A stretch of DNA of 64,000 nt from Bacteroidota bacterium (GTDB taxonomy: Bacteria > Bacteroidota > Bacteroidia > Flavobacteriales > Weeksellaceae): positions 1 to 64,000 of the forward strand of contig JAFAFC010000023.1 of the NCBI GenBank assembly GCA_023423715.1, written 5' to 3'. Every line of letters starts with the position of its first letter. Within the stretch, counting starts at the first letter, position 1. The position numbers were made by a program, and so were the translations under genes. This document shows, in pieces, positions 7,178 to 14,112 of this stretch. The notes below the pieces were generated by a model. That model made no database searches. It was not told the DNA's origin and worked only from the letters and a program-made list of their open reading frames with translations.

Positions 7178-9190
7178 TTATCCAAAAGCTCTTTTCAAAA
7201 GGCTTTCTACTTTTGGTTCACTGCCACGGAAGTTTTTGTATAATTCCATTGGGTCTTTTGTTCCACCAGATGATAATAGAATTTTATATTTTGCGGCCGT
7301 TTCAGGATTGAAAATTCCAGTTTCTTTAAAGTAAGCAAAAGCATCTGCATCCAAAACCTCTGCCCATTTGTATGAATAATATCCCGCTGAATATCCACCT
7401 TGGAAAATATGCGAAAAAGTCGGACTCATCGCTGTTTTTGGATTTACTGGATATAAAGATGTTTTCGAAGTTTGAGCATCTTCAAAAGCTTTTACGTCAT
7501 TTACATCTTCGGGATGCGTGTGATACGCCATGTCTAACAATCCAAAACCTAACTGACGCAACGTTTGATAACCTTCCATAAAGTTTTTGGATTGTTCGAT
7601 TTTTTCGATTTTTTCGTTGGGTAAAATTTCGCCTGTTTTATAATGTTTTGCAAAGGTTTTTAGGAATTCTGGTTCGTAGCAGAAATTTTCCAAAAATTGA
7701 GATGGTAATTCAACAAAATCCCATTTTACAGAGGTTCCCGAAAGATTTGGATATTGCGTGTTGGCTAACATTCCGTGAATTGCGTGTCCAAATTCATGGA
7801 AAAGAGTGGTCACTTCTTGGAAAGTCAACAAGCTTGGCGTGTCTTTCGTAGGTTTGCTGAAATTACAAACGATGGAAATATGTGGACGAGAATTTTCGCC
7901 ATCTTTTGTGAATTGATTTTTATAACTCGTCATCCAGGCGCCGGCACGTTTTCCTTTTCGTGGAAAATAATCGGTGTAAAGGATGGATTTTAGTTCGCCA
8001 TTTTCTAGAACCTCGTAGGTTTGAACATCCGAATGGTATTTTTGAATCGTATTAACTTCTTTGAATTCCAATCCGAAAAGTTGATTTGCTAATCCAAAAA
8101 CCGCATCTTGAACTTGGTTTAATGGAAAATACGGTTTCAATTCTTCATCATTGAAATCGTATTTTGCTTTGCGTAATTTTTCTGCATAAAAAGAATGATC
8201 ATAACCTTGCATATCTTCAATTCCGTCGGCTTTTGCTAAAGCTTTTAGTTCTTCGATTTCTTTTTCGGCATAAGGTTTTGCTTTTACTAAAAGCTCATTT
8301 AAGAAATCTAAAACTTTAGTTGGAGATTTTGCCATTCGCTCTTCCAAAACGTAATCTGCGTAATTTTTATAACCTAAAAGTTCTGCTTTTTGCTGTTTTA
8401 ACGAAATGATTTCTTTGATAAGATTTTGATTGTCAAATTCGCCTCCGTCAAAAGATTTTTTACCATTTGCTAACGCTAATTCTTTTCTCAATTCGCGATT
8501 TTCGGCGTAAGTCATGAACGGAACATAGCTTGGATACTGCAATGTCACAACATAACCTTCCAAATTGCGTTCTTCGGCTTCTTCTGCGTATTGTTCCAAA
8601 ATTGCGTCTGGAATTCCCGCCAAATCTTCTTTATTGATGATATGTTTGAAATATGCATTGGTTGCGGCAAGTGCATTTTGTCCAAATTGTAAAGATTTCA
8701 TCGATAAATCGATGTTTATTTTCTCTAATTTTTTTTTGTCTTCTTCGTTTAATAATGCGCCGCTTCTCACAAAACTTTTGTAGGTTTCATCCAAAAGCAT
8801 TTGTTGCTCTTCGTTGAGATTGTATTTTGATTTCTCATCATATACTTTTTTAATTCTATTGAAAAGTGCTTCGTTTTGCGAAATTTTAGACGAATATTCC
8901 GTTAAAAGTGGCGAAACTTCTTGTGCAATTTGTTGAAGTTCGTCGCTGGTTTCCGCAGAATTTAAGTTGAAAAAAATATTAGAAACGACATCCAATTTCT
9001 CCCCTGAGTAAGCCAAAGTTTCAATTGTATTTTCGAAAGTTGGCTCTTCTGAATTATTGACAATTTCATCAATTTCTTTCTCCGATTCTGAAATTAATTC
9101 TTTGAAAGCAGGAAAATAATCTTCGTTTTTGATATTTTCAAAAGGCGGCGTATGATAGGGTGTGTTGAAGTTTTGGGTAAGTATGTTCAT
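7178..9190 (-). CDS. M3 family metallopeptidase (Dcp/oligopeptidase A type)
   Basis: The 670-aa protein is counted from the ATG at 9190 (MNILTQNF); 12 extra in-frame codons upstream to 9226 look unlike the family. The catalytic zinc motif HEFGH is at about 465-469, in the context FQEVTTLFHEFGHAIHGML, and the substrate-binding region near the C-terminus has FQGGYSAGYYSYKWAEVLD, with the GYSAGYYSY signature of M3 enzymes. No signal peptide is present, so it is cytoplasmic and degrades short peptides as a dipeptidyl carboxypeptidase or oligopeptidase. Length is that of the family. Confidence 0.92.
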   Translation of the reverse strand: MNILTQNFNTPYHTPPFENIKNEDYFPAFKELISESEKEIDEIVNNSEEPTFENTIETLAYSGEKLDVVSNIFFNLNSAETSDELQQIAQEVSPLLTEYSSKISQNEALFNRIKKVYDEKSKYNLNEEQQMLLDETYKSFVRSGALLNEEDKKKLEKINIDLSMKSLQFGQNALAATNAYFKHIINKEDLAGIPDAILEQYAEEAEERNLEGYVVTLQYPSYVPFMTYAENRELRKELALANGKKSFDGGEFDNQNLIKEIISLKQQKAELLGYKNYADYVLEERMAKSPTKVLDFLNELLVKAKPYAEKEIEELKALAKADGIEDMQGYDHSFYAEKLRKAKYDFNDEELKPYFPLNQVQDAVFGLANQLFGLEFKEVNTIQKYHSDVQTYEVLENGELKSILYTDYFPRKGKRAGAWMTSYKNQFTKDGENSRPHISIVCNFSKPTKDTPSLLTFQEVTTLFHEFGHAIHGMLANTQYPNLSGTSVKWDFVELPSQFLENFCYEPEFLKTFAKHYKTGEILPNEKIEKIEQSKNFMEGYQTLRQLGFGLLDMAYHTHPEDVNDVKAFEDAQTSKTSLYPVNPKTAMSPTFSHIFQGGYSAGYYSYKWAEVLDADAFAYFKETGIFNPETAAKYKILLSSGGTKDPMELYKNFRGSEPKVESLLKRAFG

Positions 9191-9337
9191 ATTTTGCTGT
9201 ATTAATGTATTATGTACGAAGTACAAGGTATTTTTTTAAGTTTTGAATGTGATGTCTTGCATCTTGGTTCTTTTTTCTTTTTTCTTTGCTCTTGCATCTA
9301 TTTCTCAAAGATAAAGCCAAATCTTGAAATTGTGACA

Positions 9338-9436
9338 AAATTGCGTCCCGGATGGAACGGCATGTTGGAGCTCTCCCAAAAAGAGGGTTTAGGATTGGCT
9401 TGGTAAGCGACTAGTGACAGCCGGAAAAGACGCCAT
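9338..9436 (+). ncRNA. Candidate structured RNA or dispersed structured element
   Basis: A GC-rich block lies in the 309-nt gap between divergent genes. Outer arms GCGTC (9343-9347) and GACGC (9429-9433) pair, and just inside CCGG (9348-9351) faces CCGG (9421-9424). An inner arm is formed around CTCTCCCAAAAAGAGGG. The order GGATGGAACGGCAT, hairpin, AGCGACTAGTGACAGCCGGAA matches, from memory, a class of repeated intergenic elements in Flavobacteriia. Strand is inferred from that similarity. Rfam families Flavo-1 or related should be tested. Confidence 0.4.
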
Positions 9437-9476
9437 GAAAATTGTCAGTTATAGTGTGTAGGAAGTGAAAGAATGT

Positions 9477-9484
9477 TAAATTTG
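9477..9484 (+). promoter_or_regulatory. -7 promoter box (TAAATTTG)
   Basis: Exact TAnnTTTG, 15 nt before the ATG at 9500. It lies inside the longer reading frame starting at 9473 and so supports the later start. Confidence 0.5.
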
Positions 9485-9499
9485 AATAAAATATCAAGA

Positions 9500-9949
9500 A
9501 TGTCACACCATTTACTTTTAATATTTCACTTGTTAGGCGCTTGCATTTGGGTGGGTGGGCATTTGATTCTGTCCATCGGTATTTTACCCGAAGTTTTGAA
9601 GAAAAAAGATCCCGAAATTTTACTCAATTTTGAACGGAAATATGAGAAAATAGGAATTCCTGCTTTGCTTATTATGGTGATTTCGGGCGTTTGGATGTCG
9701 TATCAATTCGGGATTAAATGGGATGATTGGTTTCATTTTGCAAATCCTTTGGAAACGGCGATTTCCATAAAATTGGGTTTTCTTCTCGTAACCATTTTGT
9801 TTGCGTTGAGTGCTAACTTTCTAGTTCTACCCAAACTTTCTGCTAAAACACTTCCATTGATGGCCTTTCATGTGATTTCAGTGACTGTTTTAGGCGTGGG
9901 TTTTTTGTTAGTAGGGAGTTTTATTCGGTATGGTGGAATTTCTTTTTAA
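9500..9949 (+). CDS. CopD-like four-helix membrane protein
   Basis: The 149-aa protein is counted from the ATG at 9500; the alternative at 9473 would place the promoter box inside the gene. Four hydrophobic helices are visible. The first carries HLLGACIWVGGH, with histidines and the WVGGH motif shared by CopD-type proteins, and a later loop has KWDDWFHF. Conserved histidines suggest haem or copper binding at the membrane face. It could transport or sense copper, but it stands apart from the copper group at 2.3-6 kb. Confidence 0.7.
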   Translation: MSHHLLLIFHLLGACIWVGGHLILSIGILPEVLKKKDPEILLNFERKYEKIGIPALLIMVISGVWMSYQFGIKWDDWFHFANPLETAISIKLGFLLVTILFALSANFLVLPKLSAKTLPLMAFHVISVTVLGVGFLLVGSFIRYGGISF

Positions 9950-9971
9950 TGATTAAATTTAAGAAATCAAA

Positions 9972-9996
9972 AAGCGAAATCAATTAGATTTCGCTT
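9972..9996. terminator. Bidirectional terminator
   Basis: Perfect 10-bp stem AAGCGAAATC / GATTTCGCTT with a 5-nt loop between convergent genes ending at 9949 and 10001. Confidence 0.7.
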
Positions 9997-10000
9997 CATT

Positions 10001-11758
10001 TTATCTGTTGTAAAGCTTTTCATAAAGCTTCTGGAACGTCTCTTTGATAATTTTTCTTTTGAGTTTTAAAGTCGGAGTTAATAGTCCGTTTTGTTCGCTC
10101 CAAACCTCAGGTGTGAGTTCGATAGTTTTTATTTGCTCCCAATGTCCTAAGTTTTTGTTCACATGCTCAATTTCTGCTAGAATGGCTTTTTTTAATTCGG
10201 GGCTAGTAGCAATTTCTTCCTCGCTAGAACCAAGATTGATGTTGTTTTTTGAAGCCCATTCTTTAGCATAAGCAAAATCGGGCTGAATAAGTGCTGCTGG
10301 CATTTTTTCGCCTTCACCAACCACCATAATTTGCTCAATAAATTGCGATGCTCTAGCCAAATTTTCAATCATTTGTGGAGAAACGTATTTTCCACCCGAT
10401 GTTTTGAACATTTCTTTCTTACGATCGGTGATGAAAAGGAAATTATCCGAGTCCAAATGTCCAATATCACCAGTCTTGAAATAGCCATCTTCCGTAAATG
10501 CTTCCTTCGTCATTTCTGGATTTTTGTAATATCCTTGAGTGACAATTGGACCTTTTACGGTGATTTCGCCATCTTCTTGAATTTTTACATCAACATTTGG
10601 AATAGGTCGGCCAACCGAGCCAATTTTCATGTGTTCAAAACTATTTACAGCAATTACAGGTGATGTTTCTGTTAAGCCATAACCTTCCAAAATGGGGATT
10701 CCAGCTGCTTGAAACATGATATTAAGTTTCTGACTCAAAGCCGCTGATCCGGAAACTAAGGTGATAATATTTCCGCCCAAACCAGCTCTCCATTTAGAGA
10801 AAACCAATTTATCCGCAACTTCATGAAGCAAGGATTTTGGAGCTCCTAATTTATAGCTCTCAGCAATTTTTAGTGACCAAAGGAAAATTTTTGCTTTGAA
10901 ACCACCTCCAGAAGTTCCTTTTTGATAAATTTTGTCGTACACTTTTTCTACCATTCTCGGAACAACGGTTAGATATTGTGGTTGTACTTCGAGTAGATTT
11001 TCACTTAGTTTATCCGTGTTTTCAGCAAAATATATGGAAATTCCACTCATTGTGAAAATGTACAAAATCATCCTTTCGTAAACGTGGCAAAGCGGAAGAA
11101 AGCTCAAGGCTTTATTTTCAGGTTTTTTACTCGGAACAATATCATAGCATCCAATCACGTCGGAGATGATGTTTTTATGCGTCAACATCACACCTTTTGG
11201 TGTTCCTGTCGTTCCGGAAGTGTAAATAATAGAAACCAATTCGTCTTCGGAAATACTATCTTTCAAAGCATCAACTTCGGGTTGATTGTCTTCGCTTTCA
11301 CCCATTTCTAGAAGTGTTTTCCAGTTTTTAGCTCCGCTAACTTGATCAAAAGTGAAAATATCTTGGAGCTGGGGAAGGTTCTTTTGGATAGAATGAATTT
11401 TAATAAATAATTTTTCATCCGAAACAAAACAAACTTTCGTATCCGAATTATTCAAATTATAAACACAATCCATATCCGAAATCGAAGGGTAAATAGGAAC
11501 CGTTACCAAACCAATTTGCAGAGCTGCGTGATCAAAAAAGCACCATTCAACACGATTATTGGATGATATCAAACCAATTTTATCTCCTTTTTTTAATCCA
11601 TACTTTAGTAAGGCTCTCGAAAGCTGATTTATGGTTTTTAGGTATTCGTCCGTAGAAATGCCCACCCATTCTCCATTTCGTTTGTCACTTACATATACTT
11701 CTTTATTGTATTTTTTATGGGAATAGTAGGGGATATCAAATATTCTTTTTACGTCCAT
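10001..11758 (-). CDS. Long-chain fatty acid--CoA ligase (AMP-forming)
   Basis: This 585-aa ANL-superfamily adenylating enzyme activates long-chain fatty acids to acyl-CoA via acyl-AMP. The P-loop IIYTSGTTGTPKGVMLTH lies near residue 180. The second core motif is GYGLTETSP (about 360). The hinge region has TGDIGHLDSDNFLFITDRKKE, and a C-terminal block GGKYVSPQMIEN contains the usual lysine-bearing A10-like region. Length and the bacterial FadD15/ACSL outline fit. No membrane anchor is predicted. A TATATTTG box lies about 35-42 nt upstream, and the gene stands alone. Confidence 0.9.
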   Translation of the reverse strand: MDVKRIFDIPYYSHKKYNKEVYVSDKRNGEWVGISTDEYLKTINQLSRALLKYGLKKGDKIGLISSNNRVEWCFFDHAALQIGLVTVPIYPSISDMDCVYNLNNSDTKVCFVSDEKLFIKIHSIQKNLPQLQDIFTFDQVSGAKNWKTLLEMGESEDNQPEVDALKDSISEDELVSIIYTSGTTGTPKGVMLTHKNIISDVIGCYDIVPSKKPENKALSFLPLCHVYERMILYIFTMSGISIYFAENTDKLSENLLEVQPQYLTVVPRMVEKVYDKIYQKGTSGGGFKAKIFLWSLKIAESYKLGAPKSLLHEVADKLVFSKWRAGLGGNIITLVSGSAALSQKLNIMFQAAGIPILEGYGLTETSPVIAVNSFEHMKIGSVGRPIPNVDVKIQEDGEITVKGPIVTQGYYKNPEMTKEAFTEDGYFKTGDIGHLDSDNFLFITDRKKEMFKTSGGKYVSPQMIENLARASQFIEQIMVVGEGEKMPAALIQPDFAYAKEWASKNNINLGSSEEEIATSPELKKAILAEIEHVNKNLGHWEQIKTIELTPEVWSEQNGLLTPTLKLKRKIIKETFQKLYEKLYNR

Positions 11759-11792
11759 CGGGATGATTTTAGTTACGATTTTTAATGATGTA

Positions 11793-11800
11793 CAAATATA
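11793..11800 (-). promoter_or_regulatory. -7 promoter box (TATATTTG) for acyl-CoA ligase
   Basis: Exact TAnnTTTG on the minus strand, about 35 nt upstream of the ATG at 11758. No TTG at suitable -33 spacing. Confidence 0.5.
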
Positions 11801-11926
11801 AAAAAATGTGCTTGGATGGGATTCTGAATATTTTTCTCAAAATCACCATTTTCAATGCTCAATTGTAAGCAAAAGTTGGTATTGCTTGAAATGAAATTGA
11901 GTGTAATTAGTATTTAGTAAATAGTA

Positions 11927-11934
11927 TATATTTG
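11927..11934 (+). promoter_or_regulatory. -7 promoter box (TATATTTG) for SRPBCC gene
   Basis: Exact TAnnTTTG 21 nt before the ATG at 11955. The nearest upstream TTG is 27 nt away, too far for the consensus. Confidence 0.5.
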
Positions 11935-11954
11935 TACAACTAAAAAACGAAACT

Positions 11955-12485
11955 ATGAAAAGAGCATTACGTCTTATCCTTTTATTTTTGGTGGGAATTG
12001 TCTTGGTTTTGGCTATTGTGATGTTTGCAATTGGTAAGCAATATCATTTTGAAAAAACAATTACAATTAACGCAACCCCTGAGAAAATATACGAGAAAAT
12101 TAGTTCTACAAAAGGAATTAATGAGTGGAATCCTTGGATGGATTTAGACCCGAATTTGAAATTAAGTTATCAAGGAACGCAAGGTCAAATCGGTGATCAA
12201 TATTGTTGGGTTGGAAACGAAAATGTAGGTGAAGGATGCCAGAAAATTCTGGAATTGGTTCCTAATGAGAGACAAAAAACAGAAATGACCTTTAAAAAAC
12301 CTTTTGAAAGCACAGCGACTTCGGAAGTTTTGTTGAAGCCAAAAGGAAACCAAACGGAAGTAACGTGGACTTTAGATTGTGATTTGGATTATCCAATGAA
12401 CTTAATGAGTATCATGATGGATAGCCAAATGGACGATTCCTACGGAAAAGGTCTGAACAAACTGAAGCAGATTTCAGAGAAATAA
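11955..12485 (+). CDS. Membrane-anchored SRPBCC (polyketide-cyclase-like) protein
   Basis: The 176-aa protein has an N-terminal membrane helix (residues about 7-27) followed by a START-like domain of the polyketide cyclase type. It contains the strand KTITINATPEKIYEKISS, then NEWNPWMDLDPNLK and a C-terminal helix. The N-terminal anchor plus SRPBCC domain is a common arrangement in Bacteroidota. The fold binds a hydrophobic ligand, but the ligand is unknown. The gene is monocistronic, with its own promoter box and terminator. Confidence 0.8.
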   Translation: MKRALRLILLFLVGIVLVLAIVMFAIGKQYHFEKTITINATPEKIYEKISSTKGINEWNPWMDLDPNLKLSYQGTQGQIGDQYCWVGNENVGEGCQKILELVPNERQKTEMTFKKPFESTATSEVLLKPKGNQTEVTWTLDCDLDYPMNLMSIMMDSQMDDSYGKGLNKLKQISEK

Positions 12486-12493
12486 AATAAATC

Positions 12494-12540
12494 GAATCAA
12501 AAAAAAGCCTTTCATAATTTGGAAGGCTTTTTTTTGATTC
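12494..12540 (+). terminator. Strong intrinsic terminator
   Basis: Perfect 18-bp stem (12494-12511 with 12523-12540) whose arms contain A8 and T8 runs around GCCTT/AAGGC. It functions as a terminator in either direction. Confidence 0.85.
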
Positions 12541-12589
12541 GTGATGCTTTAAAATTGGCATTAAATGAACTTTTTACTATTTTTATTTT

Positions 12590-13039
12590 ATGAATCACCG
12601 AGTTGTTGATAAAAAAGATTTGCGAAACTACGTTCTCCAATTAATTTCAGATAAAATTGAAAAACTGGAAAACTTCATCGAATTTACTGTTGAAGCGAGT
12701 CGAGATATCAAAAAAACACCCAAATACGATAGCATACGAGAAGAAGCGCAAGAAGAAATTTATCAGTTGCAAAAGCAGTTGGCAGGTTTTTATGAGATGC
12801 AAAAATCCATGACAAAAGTATTGAATAAGGAATTTGATAAAATTAATTTGGGTTCTTTGGTGATCACAAACAAAGCCCGATTTTATATTTCGGTTTCTTT
12901 GGGTGAATTTTTCTTTGAAGGTGATCGTTTTTATGCGATTTCGCAAGAAAGTCCTATTGCTCAAAAAATGCTTGGTTTGCGAGTTGGCGATGAATTTATT
13001 CTCAATAAAATTCATCAAAAAATTGAAGAGATTGTTTAA
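12590..13039 (+). CDS. GreA/GreB C-terminal-domain-like protein
   Basis: The 149-aa protein has an N-terminal helical half (charged heptads to about residue 75) and a C-terminal FKBP-like Gre domain: GSLVITNKARFYISVSLGE, then SPIAQKMLGLRVGDEFILN, the SPIG-x-ALLGK-like block of Gre factors. The two-part layout is that of a transcript-cleavage factor, but the coiled-coil tip acidic residues are not obvious. It may bind RNA polymerase. The downstream GNAT gene follows after 3 nt and is probably cotranscribed. Confidence 0.65.
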   Translation: MNHRVVDKKDLRNYVLQLISDKIEKLENFIEFTVEASRDIKKTPKYDSIREEAQEEIYQLQKQLAGFYEMQKSMTKVLNKEFDKINLGSLVITNKARFYISVSLGEFFFEGDRFYAISQESPIAQKMLGLRVGDEFILNKIHQKIEEIV

Positions 13040-13042
13040 TTT

Positions 13043-13546
13043 ATGAAGTCGGTTTTAGAAACGCAGCGCTTTTTTCTGCGAGAGCTCCATGAAAATGACG
13101 CAGAATCGTTTTATGAACTAAATTCCAATCCTAACGTTTTGAAATTTACAGGGGATCAACCTTTTTTGAATGTTGAAGAAGCGCGTTTGTTTTTGCAAAA
13201 CTATCAAGAATATCAAAAATTTGGTTTTGGAAGATGGGCGATTATTTCGAAGGATACTCTAGGATTTGTTGGTTGGTGTGGTTTGAAATTTCATCCAGAA
13301 ACCAAGGAAGTAGATGTCGGTTTTCGACTTTTTGAAGAATTTTGGAATCAAGGAATCGCGACTGAAACAGCTAAAGCTTGTATTGATTACGGTTTTAATT
13401 CATTGAATTTAAACGAAATCATTGGTCGTGCAATGAAAGATAATCTAGCTTCCATAATGGTTTTGAAGAAATGCGGACTCGTATTTTCAAAAGAAATTGA
13501 ATTGGATGGTAAACCAGCAGTTCAGTATGTAATCACTAAAAAATAA
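13043..13546 (+). CDS. GNAT family N-acetyltransferase (RimJ/RimL-like)
   Basis: The 167-aa single-domain acetyltransferase begins LETQRFFLRELHENDAESFY, the RimJ/RimL-type opening, contains VDVGFRLFEEFWNQGIATE with the acetyl-CoA pyrophosphate-binding loop (degenerate R/Q-x-x-G-x-A), and ends with IMVLKKCGLVF. It would acetylate a protein or small-molecule amine; the substrate is unknown. Only 3 nt separate it from the Gre-like gene. A weak hairpin follows the stop. Confidence 0.85.
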   Translation: MKSVLETQRFFLRELHENDAESFYELNSNPNVLKFTGDQPFLNVEEARLFLQNYQEYQKFGFGRWAIISKDTLGFVGWCGLKFHPETKEVDVGFRLFEEFWNQGIATETAKACIDYGFNSLNLNEIIGRAMKDNLASIMVLKKCGLVFSKEIELDGKPAVQYVITKK

Positions 13547-13564
13547 ATCGGAAATACCCGATTT
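13545..13564 (+). terminator. Weak intrinsic terminator
   Basis: 7-bp stem AAATCGG / CCGATTT overlapping the GNAT stop, with a short T-rich tail. Confidence 0.4.
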
Positions 13565-13583
13565 CAATTTGTATTTTTACGCT

Positions 13584-14093
13584 ATGGAAAATGCAACAGT
13601 TTTAAAACATATTATCGAAGAAAGACGCAGTGTCTTTCCAAAAGATTATACCGATCAACCAATTCCAGAACATATTTTGGATGAGGTTCTTAATGCGTCT
13701 GTTTTGGCTCCTAATCATAAGAAAACAAGACCTTGGCGCTTCAAAGTTTTCCGTAATGAAGACAAAAATAAGTTGGGTGAAGAGCTTCAAACCATCTATA
13801 AAACGATAACACCTCCACAGACTTTTTTAGAAAAGAAATATCAGGATATTGGCTTCAAAATAGGAAAAGCAAATGTGGTTATTTCCATCGTTTGTGAGTT
13901 TAGTGGTTTGGTTCCTGAATGGGAAGAAATTGCAGCAACAGCAATGGCTGTGCAAAATATGTATTTAACATGTACGGCAAATAGAGTAGGCTGTTATTGG
14001 AGTTCTCCCGCTTTGGTTAATCATCTTCAACATTCTTTAAAATTAGAAGAAAACCAAAAATGTTTGGGATTATTTTATATGGGAATGCTTTAA
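13584..14093 (+). CDS. Nitroreductase family protein
   Basis: The 169-aa protein is counted from the ATG at 13584; the TTG five codons earlier is less likely. The N-terminal ERRSVFPKDYTDQPIPEHIL is the FMN-phosphate-binding block of the family, and VLAPNHKKTRPWRF is the second flavin-contact segment. The middle has AATAMAVQNMYLTCTANRVGCYWSSP, typical of nitroreductases. Such enzymes are FMN-dependent NAD(P)H oxidoreductases that reduce nitro compounds or quinones. The physiological substrate is unknown. Confidence 0.87.
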   Translation: MENATVLKHIIEERRSVFPKDYTDQPIPEHILDEVLNASVLAPNHKKTRPWRFKVFRNEDKNKLGEELQTIYKTITPPQTFLEKKYQDIGFKIGKANVVISIVCEFSGLVPEWEEIAATAMAVQNMYLTCTANRVGCYWSSPALVNHLQHSLKLEENQKCLGLFYMGML

Positions 14094-14112
14094 TAACGAT
14101 CGTAAAAACTAG

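Noticed and set aside
9212..9406. 64-codon frame upstream of the CopD-like gene
   Set aside because: It covers the structured element at 9338-9436 and has no family resemblance; probably chance.
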